Below, piece after piece: positions 1 through 10,123 of a stretch of DNA of 64,000 bases (its first letter is position 1; each line of letters starts with the position of its first letter). A program made the translations under genes and the position numbers. The notes under the pieces are model-generated. The model saw only the letters and a list, made by a program, of their open reading frames with translations, made no database searches and was not told the DNA's origin. Where the stretch lies: contig DVEF01000065.1 of assembly GCA_015295805.1 (NCBI GenBank), positions 1-64,000 of the forward strand, written 5' to 3'. The DNA is from Geminocystis sp. M7585_C2015_104. GTDB taxonomy: Bacteria > Cyanobacteriota > Cyanobacteriia > Cyanobacteriales > Cyanobacteriaceae.

Positions 1-1610
1 GCAATACCGATGGCCTCCTCTACGGTGGTGGCGGTGAAGGTTTCTACAGTGGGGATTCCATAGATACTAAGAAGGCGTTTTGACTCATATTCTGTTAGTA
101 GAGTGCGATTCTGACTATGTGCCTTTTCTATGATATTATTGACCTCAGTACGATGGGAGTTGTTGTATACGAGGGAAGATTCTGATAAACTGGGGGTCTC
201 ATATAGTCCTTTTAGGTTATAACTATAGCGCCACATGAGGTTAAATAAACGGGCGGCATCATCGGGGTAGGGTTGAGTGTATATGTTGGCCCGATTTAGG
301 ATTTCGATCCCCTCGGCTACACTGTTACCCCCCATCCAACTGGCAAGAATGGGTTTGCCTTTGACTTTTTCGGCGGCTTTGGTTAGGGCAATGGCAGTGC
401 CAGTGGGGTCAGTCATGTCTTGGGGTGTTAGAATAACTAAAAAACCGTCTGTGTTGGGATCCTGAGACACTATTTCTAGGGTTTTAGCATAACGCTCTGG
501 GGTAGCATCCCCTAGAATATCAATGGGGTTGCCGTGACTCCAATGGGGCGGTAGTATTTCATTCAAGGCGGCCATAGTAGTTTCACTCAACTCGGCTAGC
601 TTGCCTTTCCCCCAGGTGAGGGCATCTGTCGCCAGTACTCCCGGTCCCCCGGCATTTGTTACAATGGTCAAACGATTACCCTTTGGGCGGGGCTGCTTGG
701 CTAACAAGTCTGCCATGTTGAATATTTCTTTTACTGTATCTACTTGTAATACGCCACAACGACGGAAAGCAGCCGCCAAGACCCTATCACTACTACTCAT
801 GGCGCCGGTGTGGGAGGCAGCAGCTTTAGCGGCCTCAGTGGTGCGTCCTCCTTTGATTACAATAATGGGTTTGGATAGGGCCACTTCTCTAGCAGCGGAG
901 ATGAATGAACGGGCATCCCCCACTGATTCCATATATATTACTATACTCTGGGTGAGGGGATCATCGCCAAAATAGTAGATCAAATCTCCCCATCCGACGT
1001 CTAACATGGAGCCTATGGAGATAAAGGCACTAAACCCCAGATTTTCCCTTAAACTCCAGTCTAGAATAGCTGTACAAAAGGCTCCACTTTGACTGATAAA
1101 TGCCACATTGCCTTTTAGGGGGTTACTGCTGGCAAAACTGGCATTTAAGCCGGTGGGAGGACAGATCAAACCGAGGCAGTTGGGCCCTATAATTCTAAGA
1201 TTGCCCTTTCTAGCTTCTTTTAGTATCTGCTGTTCTAATTGTAACCCACTGGGGCCTATTTCCTTAAAACCGGCGGAGATAATAATTGCCCCTTTCACGC
1301 CTACTTCCACACACTGCCTAATTATATCTGGTACAGTGGCTGCCGGTGTAGCGATAACTGCTAATTCTACGGGCTCTGGTACATCCTTTATGGTAGGATA
1401 GGCCTTAATGCCCATTACGTTTTTGCGGTTGGGATTGACGGGATATACTGTACCACCGAAGGGGTGACTTATGAGATTCCAAAGTAGGGTGCGCCCTACA
1501 CTTCTCTCTTTTTCCGAGGCGCCAATCAAGGCTACTGATTTTGGTGCGAACATGAAACTGAGGGGGTTGTGATGGTAGCGCATCACATCGTGGGATTTAT
1601 CCTTTAGCAT
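1..1610 (-). CDS. Acyl-CoA synthetase (NDP-forming), acetate-CoA ligase type, 3'-truncated by window
   Basis: Read on the minus strand from an ATG at 1610, the frame stays open to the window edge (about 536 codons). The N-terminus carries a CoA-binding Rossmann segment (SVALIGAS, residues 25-32). A succinyl-CoA-ligase-like part follows with ISQSGA and a conserved SHTG, which fits the phosphohistidine site of the ADP-forming acetyl-CoA synthetase family. The last visible residues look like the start of an ATP-grasp domain ([20 protein letters not shown]), so the protein continues leftward. Family members interconvert acyl-CoA plus ADP and free acid plus ATP, or act as protein acyltransferases when a GNAT domain is fused; which applies cannot be seen here. 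Substrate unknown. Confidence 0.88.
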   Translation of the reverse strand, partial: MLKDKSHDVMRYHHNPLSFMFAPKSVALIGASEKERSVGRTLLWNLISHPFGGTVYPVNPNRKNVMGIKAYPTIKDVPEPVELAVIATPAATVPDIIRQCVEVGVKGAIIISAGFKEIGPSGLQLEQQILKEARKGNLRIIGPNCLGLICPPTGLNASFASSNPLKGNVAFISQSGAFCTAILDWSLRENLGFSAFISIGSMLDVGWGDLIYYFGDDPLTQSIVIYMESVGDARSFISAAREVALSKPIIVIKGGRTTEAAKAAASHTGAMSSSDRVLAAAFRRCGVLQVDTVKEIFNMADLLAKQPRPKGNRLTIVTNAGGPGVLATDALTWGKGKLAELSETTMAALNEILPPHWSHGNPIDILGDATPERYAKTLEIVSQDPNTDGFLVILTPQDMTDPTGTAIALTKAAEKVKGKPILASWMGGNSVAEGIEILNRANIYTQPYPDDAARLFNLMWRYSYNLKGLYETPSLSESSLVYNNSHRTEVNNIIEKAHSQNRTLLTEYESKRLLSIYGIPTVETFTATTVEEAIGI

Positions 1611-1703
1611 AATAATTGCCTTCCCTATCCCTAGTTGGACACCTTTAGCTTAACTCAGATGCCCCCCATCTCCACCAAAATTAACAACAATTTCACACAG
1701 CCG

Positions 1704-3149
1704 CTATTGTGCTACTACCAAGAGGGTTTGTAGGGTTGCATCTGTGACTCCGGTAATGGTACTTCCCTGGTGTATTATTTCCTGCAAGTATTGGATAGTT
1801 TCCCGGGAAATCAATTCTCCTGGTAAGATTAAAGGTATGCCGGGGGGGTATGGGCAGATAGTTTCGCCGCTGACGCAATTGATAGCCTCTGAGAGTTTCA
1901 CCCTGGTTTTTTTCTTGGCAAAGAAGGCTTGGCGAGGAGTCATAACGAGTGGGGGATTGGGTGGTGGTGGTGGCAGAAAGGATTGTTTTTTTGCCTGTCG
2001 GTATTGGGATAGTTGCCTAAAGCCGTTTATCAACTCCTCAATGTCTTTTTTGCAGTTGCCAGGGGAGATGATAAAGGTTAGAGTTTTCAAGGCAGGCAAT
2101 TCACAAATTACCCCAATACTGCGGAGTATGTCATCTGCCTGGTAGCCCGTCAACCCTAAATCCGCCACCTTTACTGTCAGACGTGTGGAATCTAAATCGA
2201 AGAAGTCATCCCGTGTTTCCCTTAACTCCAATACTGGTAGATAATCCAGTTGCTTGAGATGATTACGGGCAAAAGAGGCTAGGTTTACCGTTTGTGCCAT
2301 CAAAGCCTCCCCTCTGGTTGCCATTTGACTTCTAGCAGCATCCAGGGAGGCTAACAGTAAATAATTGGGGCTAGAAGACTGAACTAACTGTAGTGCAGCG
2401 GTGATAAAGTTGGGACTGACTATATTCCCCTGAAGGTGAAGCATAGCTGCCTGAGTCATCGCCCCTAGCACTTTGTGGGTGGACTGAATTACTATGTCTG
2501 CCCCGCAAGCCAGGGCACTTTTGGGCAGGGAGGGGTGAAAGGAAAAATGTGCTCCATGGGCTTCGTCTACGATCAAAGGTATGTTATACTGGTGGACAAA
2601 ATGGGCTATTGTGGTCAAATCGGCGCAAATCCCGTGATAGGTGGGAGAGACTAGCAAAACGGCACTAGTGTCGGGGTTGGCGGCAAGGGCATTGGCAATC
2701 TGCGGGGGGGAGAGGTTATAACATAAGTCGAAGTTGGCATCGTAGGCCGGGGTTAGGAATATGGGGGTAGCACCGGAGAGGATTAGGCCGAAAATGGCTG
2801 ATTGATGGGCATTCCTGGGGAGGATTATCTTCTTCCCCTCGCCACAGGTAGCTATAATGGCGGCAATAACACCACAAGTGGTGCCATTGGCCAAAAACCA
2901 AGTTTGGGACGCCCCGAAGGTTTCTGCTGCCAGTTGTTGGGCTTGTTGTATCACCCCAGTGGGATGGAACAGATTGTCTAATTCTGGCAATTCTGGCAAA
3001 TCATGACGAAAAACTGCTTCCCCTAGTAATTCCCTGAGAGTGGGATTGATGCCCCTGCCTTTCTTATGCCCTGGTGTACAAAAAACTGCCTCCCGTCTTC
3101 CGGCTACTTCTGCCAGCTTAGTTACGAGAGGCATCTGGTCTTGATTCAT
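1704..3149 (-). CDS. PLP-dependent Orn/Lys/Arg decarboxylase family protein
   Basis: A 481-residue fold-type I PLP enzyme of the group that includes basic amino acid decarboxylases. The PLP lysine is Lys226 in QSTHKVLGAM, preceded by the cofactor-binding DEAHGAH (195-201); TPGHKKG (25-31) is also typical. The length matches the short bacterial/cyanobacterial form without the N-terminal wing domain of the E. coli inducible enzymes. The expected role is cytoplasmic decarboxylation of lysine, ornithine or arginine to a diamine or agmatine for polyamine supply; substrate cannot be assigned from sequence alone. Its start lies 26 bp beyond the rpmA stop, so it may be read through from the rplU-rpmA transcript. 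Confidence 0.9.
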   Translation of the reverse strand: MNQDQMPLVTKLAEVAGRREAVFCTPGHKKGRGINPTLRELLGEAVFRHDLPELPELDNLFHPTGVIQQAQQLAAETFGASQTWFLANGTTCGVIAAIIATCGEGKKIILPRNAHQSAIFGLILSGATPIFLTPAYDANFDLCYNLSPPQIANALAANPDTSAVLLVSPTYHGICADLTTIAHFVHQYNIPLIVDEAHGAHFSFHPSLPKSALACGADIVIQSTHKVLGAMTQAAMLHLQGNIVSPNFITAALQLVQSSSPNYLLLASLDAARSQMATRGEALMAQTVNLASFARNHLKQLDYLPVLELRETRDDFFDLDSTRLTVKVADLGLTGYQADDILRSIGVICELPALKTLTFIISPGNCKKDIEELINGFRQLSQYRQAKKQSFLPPPPPNPPLVMTPRQAFFAKKKTRVKLSEAINCVSGETICPYPPGIPLILPGELISRETIQYLQEIIHQGSTITGVTDATLQTLLVVAQ

Positions 3150-3175
3150 CAGTAATTATATTTAAATGAATACCT

Positions 3176-3442
3176 CTAGGCCGCTGCTTCAACGGGATAA
3201 ACACTTACTTTTTTACGCTTACCTCTTTTGTACTCGAATTTAACTACCCCGTCAATGAGGGCAAAGAGAGTGTCATCGCTGCCCCTACCGACGTTTTCGC
3301 CGGGGTAGAATTTAGTGCCACGCTGACGTACTAGGATGTTACCGGCCTTAACAAATTGGCCGCCAAAGCGCTTGACACCTAGACGTTTGGCTTTTGAGTC
3401 TCTGCCGTTCCTCGTACTACCAGTACCTTTCTTATGTGCCAT
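3176..3442 (-). CDS. rpmA: 50S ribosomal protein bL27
   Basis: The 88-residue product begins [20 protein letters not shown], the diagnostic N-terminus of bL27, and contains [19 protein letters not shown]. bL27 sits at the base of the large-subunit central protuberance with its N-terminal tail near the peptidyl transferase centre. Unlike in Firmicutes there is no N-terminal cleavage extension. It follows rplU at 42 bp, the usual rplU-rpmA pair, so both are expected to be co-transcribed. Confidence 0.98.
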   Translation of the reverse strand: MAHKKGTGSTRNGRDSKAKRLGVKRFGGQFVKAGNILVRQRGTKFYPGENVGRGSDDTLFALIDGVVKFEYKRGKRKKVSVYPVEAAA

Positions 3443-3484
3443 AGCTTCACTCCTACAACCGTACTGTTTGTATTTTACAATACC

Positions 3485-3850
3485 TTAGGCTGCTTGGGTT
3501 TGGGCTTGGGCGGGTTTAGCAGCCAGGATATCTTCACCGAGACTAATAGAGTCTATCATTACACGGGTTAACTCTTGTCGATGTCCTCTTTTTTTGCGGG
3601 TTTTCTTTTTGGGCCTCATCTTGTAGACGATGATTTTTTTCCCGCGGTAGTGACTTAGGATAGTGCCTTTTACTGTAGCCTTCTCGATGTAAGGCTGTCC
3701 CACATGGATATTATCTTCGTGGTTTATGAGAAGTACTTTATCAATGGTGATTTCACTGTTGACTTCTTGATGGATTCTGTCTACCTCGTAGTATCTACCG
3801 GCTTCGACTTTCAGTTGTTTCCCGCACAGTTCGATTATGGCGTATGTCAT
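3485..3850 (-). CDS. rplU: 50S ribosomal protein bL21
   Basis: This 121-residue protein starts [26 protein letters not shown] and contains [19 protein letters not shown], the basic rRNA-binding segment of bL21. The C-terminus is extended by an Ala/Gln-rich tail ([12 protein letters not shown]). It binds 23S rRNA in the large subunit. It is first in the rplU-rpmA pair. About 130 bp separate it from the upstream carboxypeptidase gene, enough for its own promoter, though I did not recognise one. Confidence 0.97.
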   Translation of the reverse strand: MTYAIIELCGKQLKVEAGRYYEVDRIHQEVNSEITIDKVLLINHEDNIHVGQPYIEKATVKGTILSHYRGKKIIVYKMRPKKKTRKKRGHRQELTRVMIDSISLGEDILAAKPAQAQTQAA

Positions 3851-3981
3851 AGGTTTTTCAGTTTCCCTTGTTTACTGCCGTACAGGTAGCAGTGTTTTTC
3901 AAGGCACTGCCTTTTTCCCCACCTGGTCCGAGCAGATTAATTGACACAATCTCTGATTGTACCCCTAAATTCTGGCGAATG

Positions 3982-5238
3982 TCAACTGGGGGTGCGGATG
4001 CCAAATTTAACATCAATGGGGCTGTTGGGGATAATGGGTTGAATGGTCCAGAATTGTTGTAGTTTTTGGAGGAAGGTGTCTTGTTGTTTTCTAAGGTTAT
4101 CTAGGTTGTTGCCGTAGTTTACAATGGCAAAGTACACCTTGCCTTTTTCTGCGGTGGGTATAACCCCTGCCAGGGCACTGACTACGGCTAGAGTTCCAGT
4201 TTTACAGGGTATACCCCTGGGAATCTTACGGTGTTCTATAGTTCCTTTGTAGTCTATACTTGCTACAGGAAATAGGTCCCCCAGATTGTAATTAGTGTCT
4301 TCCAACATCATGTCTAGGGCCATTAACATTCTAGCGGCCGCCCGGGGGGAAATGCGGTTGCCTTCTCCCAACCATGAACCATTTACTAGGATAATTTCAT
4401 TTTGTGGGACCTTTGCCACTGTGGAGGCTATTGTGGCTATTTTGGCTCCTCCTCCCATTTGTCTAGCTAGGGCTTCGGCTATATGATTGTTACTATAAAC
4501 GTTCATCAGTCGGAGTATTTCCCTCAGGGTTAGGGATTGGTGGGTTAGTAGCAGCTGAGAGTTACCGGGTTTTCGGTTACTTGTTTTTACTGAGCCCCCT
4601 ATGACAATCTGGGGACGGCTAAAAGATTCTTGGATTTCCCGGTATTGTTTTTCAATAGCGGGGGACCAATTTTGGGCATTTAGGGCCTGTTTTAACATTT
4701 CGCCGCTTTTGAGGGGGTTGTCTTGGAAGTTCATCTGCCAGTGGCCCACAACTATTAAATCCCCCTCTACCCTTTTTATGCCTAATTTCTCTAGGCGGTT
4801 GGCTAGGGCTATGGCCTCTTCCCATACAAAAAGGGGGTCCCCTCCTGCTTCTACTATTATGTCCCCCTTAACCACACCCTCTTGGATATTGCCGGTGGTG
4901 TAAATGCGAGTGAGGAAACGATGTTCTAAGTCCCAGGTTTTCAACGCGGCGATGGTGGTGGCAATTTTGGTGAGGGATGCTGCCGGTGCGGGTATTTTCC
5001 CCCTATGATTAGCATGAATAGCCCAGTCTGATTGTACCCATATACCTTGTTGAGAAGAGGATAATCCCTGACTGGAGAGGGTGTCCAGATATTCTTGCAA
5101 AACCCGTTGAACTCGGGTGTCAGGGGTGGTGTCTAATTGAAATATCTCCGCCCGGTGCCAGGGTATTACTGGTGGTTTTTGGGGAGATTGGGGGGAAAAT
5201 AGGGATAGTAAAAAGCCCAAAAGCTCAGCAATCCACAT
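3982..5238 (-). CDS. dacB: D-alanyl-D-alanine carboxypeptidase, PBP4/S13 family
   Basis: A 418-residue penicillin-binding protein of the DacB (S13) type. All three active-site motifs are visible: SLTK (Ser88 nucleophile, Lys91), SNN (249-251) and KTG (346-348). A hydrophobic N-terminal stretch (residues 2-14) could be a signal sequence or membrane anchor, placing the enzyme in the periplasm. It should trim the terminal D-Ala of peptidoglycan stem peptides and may have endopeptidase activity. It lies downstream of the pst operon on the same strand with about 50 bp between, so some read-through from pst is possible but functional linkage is not implied. Confidence 0.93.
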   Translation of the reverse strand: MWIAELLGFLLSLFSPQSPQKPPVIPWHRAEIFQLDTTPDTRVQRVLQEYLDTLSSQGLSSSQQGIWVQSDWAIHANHRGKIPAPAASLTKIATTIAALKTWDLEHRFLTRIYTTGNIQEGVVKGDIIVEAGGDPLFVWEEAIALANRLEKLGIKRVEGDLIVVGHWQMNFQDNPLKSGEMLKQALNAQNWSPAIEKQYREIQESFSRPQIVIGGSVKTSNRKPGNSQLLLTHQSLTLREILRLMNVYSNNHIAEALARQMGGGAKIATIASTVAKVPQNEIILVNGSWLGEGNRISPRAAARMLMALDMMLEDTNYNLGDLFPVASIDYKGTIEHRKIPRGIPCKTGTLAVVSALAGVIPTAEKGKVYFAIVNYGNNLDNLRKQQDTFLQKLQQFWTIQPIIPNSPIDVKFGIRTPS

Positions 5239-5289
5239 GTTGCCTACTGAAACGACTCCTAGCCAATTCCACTAGCTAGTGGGGCTATT

Positions 5290-6195
5290 CTACCATTGGA
5301 CTGCCTTTCTCAACCGGTAACGTAAATAAATAGCAACCCCATTCATAAACAGGGTAAGGAGCACCAAAACGGCACCTGCGGCGGCAGCATTGGCCTGAAA
5401 ATCAGTGCTCGCGCGGGAAATCCAGTTAAACATTTGAATGGGCACCACCGTGAAGGGGGCCTGTAGCCACTGAAAGGATATAAAGGGGAACTTAGAGGTA
5501 AAGGGGGCTTCTGGCAAGAAGGCAATATAGGTGAGGGCTCCCACAGTGATTAGGGGGGCTGTTTCTCCTATGGCCCGGGAGACGGCCACTATTATACCAG
5601 TCAGAATACTACCCAGGGAGTAGGGCAAAACATGATCCCAAATTACCTGCCATTTGCTGGCGCCCACTGCGTAAGCCGCCTCTTTCAAACTGGCGGGGAT
5701 AGCCCTAATGGCCTCCCTGGAGACTACTACTACTGTTGGCAACATCAACAGGGCCACGGTCAAACCCCCTGTTAAGACACTTTCTCCCAGATTCCAGGAT
5801 TGGACAAAAATCCCCAGGGCTACAAGCCCGTAGATAATGGGAGGTACAGCCGCCAGGTTAGTGACATTAACCTCAATTAATCCTGCCAACCAATTGTCCT
5901 TCCCATACTCTTCTAGGTATATCCCAGCAGCTATTCCCACGGGAATAGAAAAAAGGGCAGCCAAGGACATTACCAATACTGTTCCCACCCAGGCTGAGAG
6001 TAGCCCCGCCTCTTTGGCATGACGACTAGGAAAACTCATAAAAAATTGCCAATTGAGCCTCGGCAGTCCATCAATAAACATCCCCGCCGTGAGGCCTAAA
6101 AGGACTATTAGGGCGAAGACAATGAGTGTGACGGCTACAATAGCAAAAATCTTCTCCGCCCACCTTCGGTATTTTAGATTTTCTCTGCTCTCCAT
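5290..6195 (-). CDS. pstA: Phosphate ABC transporter permease PstA, distal copy
   Basis: An inner-membrane permease of about 301 residues with the PstA signature GASKWQVIWDHVLPYSLGSILTG and several hydrophobic spans. An in-frame ATG lies 15 bp upstream at 6210, but the start at 6195 is preceded at about 7 nt by GGAGGT, the best Shine-Dalgarno here, so I choose it. It is the last gene of the pst operon, 38 bp after another pstA, and the two proteins are very similar along their whole length. The pair may form a PstA-PstA' heteromer with PstC or give alternative transporters; the sequence cannot decide. Confidence 0.92.
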   Translation of the reverse strand: MESRENLKYRRWAEKIFAIVAVTLIVFALIVLLGLTAGMFIDGLPRLNWQFFMSFPSRHAKEAGLLSAWVGTVLVMSLAALFSIPVGIAAGIYLEEYGKDNWLAGLIEVNVTNLAAVPPIIYGLVALGIFVQSWNLGESVLTGGLTVALLMLPTVVVVSREAIRAIPASLKEAAYAVGASKWQVIWDHVLPYSLGSILTGIIVAVSRAIGETAPLITVGALTYIAFLPEAPFTSKFPFISFQWLQAPFTVVPIQMFNWISRASTDFQANAAAAGAVLVLLTLFMNGVAIYLRYRLRKAVQW

Positions 6196-6233
6196 GTCCC
6201 CCACCTCCATTCCTCAATACCAAGTAATACAAG

Positions 6234-7157
6234 CTACCACTTGAGACCTTTTCTGAGCCTATAACGGAGATAAATGGCGACACCATTCATCAGGAGAGTC
6301 ATGACTACCAATACTGCCCCTGCGGCTGCGGCGTTTGCTTGGAAAGCTGCTTGAGGTCGCGATACCCAGTTAAACATTTGTATAGGCATCACGGTGAAGG
6401 GAGCCTTTAGCCAGGCAAAGGAGATATAGGGAAATTCTGATTTGAAGGGAGGATCTGGTAGAAAGGCGATAAAGGTCAAAGCCCCGATGGTGATGAGGGG
6501 TGCAGTTTCGCCAATGGCACGGGATAGAGCTACTATTATCCCAGTTAGGATGCTACCCAGGGAATAGGGAAGGAGATGATCCCAAATCACCTGCCACTTG
6601 CTGGCGCCTAGGGCGTAGGCCGCTTCTCGCAGACTGTTAGGAATGGCCTTAATGGCTTCCCTAGTGGCTACCACTATTACTGGCAGAATCAACAAAGACA
6701 GGGTCAACCCCGCCGTCAGTATACTTTCTCCTAGATTCCAATCCTGCACAAATAGCCCCAAAGCCAAAAGCCCATATATGATAGAGGGCACCCCTGCCAG
6801 GTTACTGATGTTGACCTCAATCAGTGCCGCCAGCCAGCCTTTTTTGCCGTACTCCTCCAGGTATATCCCAGAAGCCACGCCGATGGGAATAGCAAACACA
6901 GCCGTCATCAACATTACCACGGCCGTACCCACCCAGGCAGAAAGAATGCCGGCCTCCTCCGCCCTCCTGCTAGGAAAACTGGTAAAAAACTTCCAGCTGA
7001 GGCGGGGCAAGCCGTCTATAAACATTTTCACCGTCAAGGCCAAGAGGGTAAATAGGGCAAAGAAAATCAACAACAGCCCTACAATGGCAAAAATCTGACT
7101 TGCTATCTGACGGCGTTTGATATTCTCCTTAATGTCTTCCAGTTTTAAATTTGTCAT
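6234..7157 (-). CDS. pstA: Phosphate ABC transporter permease PstA, proximal copy
   Basis: A 307-residue inner-membrane permease with the same conserved stretches as its downstream neighbour, including DGLPRLSWKFFTSFPSR near the N-terminus and the EAA-type coupling loop EAAYALGASKWQVIWDHLLP. It should pair with PstC to form the phosphate channel energised by PstB. It begins 11 bp after the pstB stop. The order pstB before pstA differs from the common pstSCAB arrangement. Neither copy shows truncation or loss of the coupling loop, so both look functional. Confidence 0.94.
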   Translation of the reverse strand: MTNLKLEDIKENIKRRQIASQIFAIVGLLLIFFALFTLLALTVKMFIDGLPRLSWKFFTSFPSRRAEEAGILSAWVGTAVVMLMTAVFAIPIGVASGIYLEEYGKKGWLAALIEVNISNLAGVPSIIYGLLALGLFVQDWNLGESILTAGLTLSLLILPVIVVATREAIKAIPNSLREAAYALGASKWQVIWDHLLPYSLGSILTGIIVALSRAIGETAPLITIGALTFIAFLPDPPFKSEFPYISFAWLKAPFTVMPIQMFNWVSRPQAAFQANAAAAGAVLVVMTLLMNGVAIYLRYRLRKGLKW

Positions 7158-7168
7158 ACTACAAGCCC

Positions 7169-7972
7169 TTAGCCTATCTTACCACTGATGTACTCCTGGG
7201 TTTGGGGGTGGGAGGCATTGTTGAAGATGGTCTTGGTGTCGTTGAATTCAATCAGTTCTCCCATATACATGAAGGCGGTATAGTCAGAGAAACGGGCTGC
7301 TTGTTGCATGCTGTGGGTTACAATAATGATTGTCACCTTTTCCTTGAGGGAGACCATTAACTCTTCAATGCTTCTGGTGGCGATGGGGTCCAACGCAGAG
7401 GTCGGCTCATCAAACAAAACGATTTCCGGATCTGTTACTATAGCCCTAGCGATACACAACCTTTGCTGTTGTCCCCCGGAAAGGGCATATGCCGACTCGT
7501 GCAATCTGTCCTTTACCTCATCCCACAGGGCTGCTCCCCTCAGGGCTTCTTCCACTTTTTGGTCAATGTAACTTTTATCTTTAATTCCCCTGACTCTTAG
7601 GCCATAGGCCACATTTTCGTAGATGGACTTGGGGAAGGGATTCGGCTTCTGGAATACCATTGAAATGCGCATCCTCACCTCTATGGGGTCCACCTTGGGG
7701 GAGATGATATTCTCACCATTTACTAGGATGCCCCCTTCATAGCGGTTGCCCGGGTATAGGTCATGCATTCGATTGAAGCATCTAAGTAGTGTGGTCTTTC
7801 CACAGCCGGAGGGGCCAATGAGGGCAGTGACTTTATTAGCGGGAATATAGAAGTTGATGTTTTTCAGGGCATGAAAGCCGCCATAAAAGAAATTTAAGTC
7901 CACCACCTCTGCTACTACGGGAGGCCTTTCGGACACCATGGATTGTCCTTGTTCTTGTTCTACCATTGTCAC
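7169..7972 (-). CDS. pstB: Phosphate ABC transporter ATP-binding protein PstB
   Basis: A 267-residue cytoplasmic ATPase. Walker A is GPSGCGKTT (53-61), the ABC signature is LSGGQQQRL, and Walker B is [12 protein letters not shown]. The PstB-specific stretch [20 protein letters not shown] is also present. It powers phosphate import by the PstS-PstC-PstA complex and, in many bacteria, takes part in transporter-dependent control of the Pho two-component system. It lies between pstC and the two pstA genes. Only one pstB is present for two pstA copies, so both permeases must use this subunit or one encoded elsewhere. Confidence 0.97.
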   Translation of the reverse strand: MTMVEQEQGQSMVSERPPVVAEVVDLNFFYGGFHALKNINFYIPANKVTALIGPSGCGKTTLLRCFNRMHDLYPGNRYEGGILVNGENIISPKVDPIEVRMRISMVFQKPNPFPKSIYENVAYGLRVRGIKDKSYIDQKVEEALRGAALWDEVKDRLHESAYALSGGQQQRLCIARAIVTDPEIVLFDEPTSALDPIATRSIEELMVSLKEKVTIIIVTHSMQQAARFSDYTAFMYMGELIEFNDTKTIFNNASHPQTQEYISGKIG

Positions 7973-8026
7973 CTATCTCCTCTACTTTAAGCAGGTTGCC
8001 ACAACAGGGTCTCTTTTTACAGTGTA

Positions 8027-8956
8027 CTAGTAAATTTCACGATAGCGTTTAGCTAACATGTAGCCTATAATGTTCAGGACCAGAGTCATCACAAACAGGG
8101 CCAAGCCTGCGGCGAAGATGGTCTGGTGCTCCAAAGTCCCACGAGGCAAGTCCCCCAAGGACACCTGTACTATGTATGCGGTGACGGTGGCTGCTGACTT
8201 GAAGGGGTTAAAGGTGAAGTTCGGTTGTAACCCTGCGGCCACTGCCACAATCATTGTCTCCCCCACTGCCCGGGATGCCGCCAGGATGTAGGAAGCAACA
8301 ATACCGGAGATGGCGGCCGGGAATACAACCCTTATTGCCGTTTGTAGTTTAGTTGCTCCCATGGCAAAAGACCCCTCCCTCAGAGCCACTGGCACTGCCC
8401 TCATGGCGTCCTCACTCAGGGAACTTACCAGAGGCACGATCATCAACCCCATTACTATTCCTGCACTTAGCATATTAAACCCTGGCAGTTCCGGGAACAC
8501 TTTCTGCAACAATGGAGTTACAAACAGGAGGGCAAAATAACCATAAACCACAGTGGGAATTGCCGCCAACAATTCCAGTATTGGCTTACAAATTTCCCTT
8601 ATTCCTGGCGGGGCGAACTCACTCAGGTAGATAGCTATTATGGTGCCCATGGGGACTGAAACCACCAGGGCTATGGCGGAGGTGGTGATAGTGCCTGACA
8701 ACAGGGCCCAAATGCCGTAACGGGGCTCAGCAAAAAGGGGTGTCCACTCCGTGCCCGTTATGAATTCCCACAAAGATACTTTTTGGAAGAATAAAAACGA
8801 CTCCTCTATCAGGAGAAAAATAATGCCAACAGTGGTCAAAACCGAGACACAGGCCGCCAAAAACAGTACTACTTCTATGGCCTTTTCTTTTATGTCTCTA
8901 ATTCTCCTGCTGGCCGAGACTTTTGTAAACGAAAATACAGTTTCCGACTTTGCCAT
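8027..8956 (-). CDS. pstC: Phosphate ABC transporter permease PstC
   Basis: A 309-residue membrane protein with about six hydrophobic spans. PstC features include GTEWTPLFAEPRYGIWALLSGT, the loop EGSFAMGATKLQTAIRVVFPAA and SRAVGETMIVAVAAG. It partners PstA in the inner membrane. An 82-bp gap separates it from pstS and contains a strong hairpin with a U-tract, so the permease genes are probably transcribed at a fraction of the pstS level. Confidence 0.95.
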   Translation of the reverse strand: MAKSETVFSFTKVSASRRIRDIKEKAIEVVLFLAACVSVLTTVGIIFLLIEESFLFFQKVSLWEFITGTEWTPLFAEPRYGIWALLSGTITTSAIALVVSVPMGTIIAIYLSEFAPPGIREICKPILELLAAIPTVVYGYFALLFVTPLLQKVFPELPGFNMLSAGIVMGLMIVPLVSSLSEDAMRAVPVALREGSFAMGATKLQTAIRVVFPAAISGIVASYILAASRAVGETMIVAVAAGLQPNFTFNPFKSAATVTAYIVQVSLGDLPRGTLEHQTIFAAGLALFVMTLVLNIIGYMLAKRYREIY

Positions 8957-9001
8957 TGTTTCCTACGGGGGGTTGCTAATGGGACTCAAACCACGCCATT
9001 T

Positions 9002-9025
9002 AAAAAGGGGGGGACAGTACCCCCC
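9002..9025 (-). terminator. Intrinsic terminator/attenuator between pstS and pstC
   Basis: On the minus strand the RNA would form six G-C pairs (GGGGGG/CCCCCC) around a six-base loop TACTGT, followed directly by five U. This is a textbook intrinsic terminator placed inside an operon, downstream of pstS and upstream of pstC. It probably lets most transcripts stop after pstS, giving excess binding protein over permease. Confidence 0.85.
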
Positions 9026-9038
9026 TGGCTCTATGGTA

Positions 9039-10040
9039 CTACAGGCCGGCCCTTAGAGGAACTCTGCCAACTTCTCCCTTGTCGAAACGGGCTTGGGCTT
9101 TCCTGTAGTCTTCTGCCGGCAAGGGCACATATCCTACCTGTCTGGACAACTTAGCGGCATTCTGGAGGTAGAATTTTACAAATTCTTTCACTTCTGGCTT
9201 GTTGGCAGAGGCTTTGCTCACGTAGATATACAGAGGACGGGACAGGGGCTTGTAGCTGCCGTTTAGTACGTTCTGAGCGCTTGGCAATACTGGTTTCTTG
9301 GTTTCTGGGTTGACAATGGCTAGGGCTTTCAGTTTATCGGTGTTTTCCTCATAGTAGGCGAAACCGAAATAGCCCATCCCGTTGGGGTCTCTGGCCACCC
9401 CTTGTACTAACACGTTATCATCTTCGCTGGGGGTGAAGTCGCTTCTGATGTCATTGTTTTTGCCCAGAACGGCTTCCTTGAAGTAGTCGTAAGTGCCGGA
9501 GTCTAAACCCGGACCATAGAGTTTAAACTCGGCATTGGGCCATTTGGGGTTGACCTGATTCCATCTTTTTATGCCTTTTTGTTGGCTTTCCTTACTCCAA
9601 ATAGTTCTCAATTCTTCAACGGTAATAGAGTCGATGGCCTTATTGTTTTTATTAACCACTACCGTCAGAGCGTCGTATGCCACAGGCAATTCTATGAATT
9701 CTACCCCAGATTTTTGACAGGCTTCTATTTCTTCTTTCTTTATGGGACGGGAGGCGTTTGAAATATCTGTTCTCACACCAGGGTTACTGCTGCAGAATTT
9801 TTCAAAACCCCCACCGGTGCCAGATACCCCCACTGTCACCCTAACGCTGCCTTTTTTCTGTTTTTGGAATTCTTCCGCCACTGCCTCGGTTATGGGGAAT
9901 ACGGTGCTAGACCCGTCGATTTTGATGGTTTTTGCCCCCTGAGAGTCAGCTTCTTTTTGCATCACACCCACCGCCAGGGCCACTGCGGTGGCGGTAGCCG
10001 CTACAACACCCATCATCCTGCTTTTGGTTTTCATAGCCAC
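9039..10040 (-). CDS. pstS: Phosphate-binding protein PstS
   Basis: A 333-residue periplasmic phosphate-binding protein. A hydrophobic signal region spans about residues 8-27. Phosphate-contact motifs are GSST (43-46), SGTGGGF (73-79) and the later [22 protein letters not shown] is typical of the family. No lipobox is seen, so it is probably soluble in the periplasm or loosely cell-wall associated. It is the first gene of the pst operon and lies directly behind a Pho box. The C-terminal half of the kinase gene at 55364-57298 resembles this protein. Confidence 0.96.
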   Translation of the reverse strand: MAMKTKSRMMGVVAATATAVALAVGVMQKEADSQGAKTIKIDGSSTVFPITEAVAEEFQKQKKGSVRVTVGVSGTGGGFEKFCSSNPGVRTDISNASRPIKKEEIEACQKSGVEFIELPVAYDALTVVVNKNNKAIDSITVEELRTIWSKESQQKGIKRWNQVNPKWPNAEFKLYGPGLDSGTYDYFKEAVLGKNNDIRSDFTPSEDDNVLVQGVARDPNGMGYFGFAYYEENTDKLKALAIVNPETKKPVLPSAQNVLNGSYKPLSRPLYIYVSKASANKPEVKEFVKFYLQNAAKLSRQVGYVPLPAEDYRKAQARFDKGEVGRVPLRAGL

Positions 10041-10123
10041 TCCTTTTTTGGTTATGTGTTTTTCTCGCCTTTAAGACTTTTGTTTTTTACTTATTTGTTT
10101 CCGAACTGAGTCTACCTCGTTAA

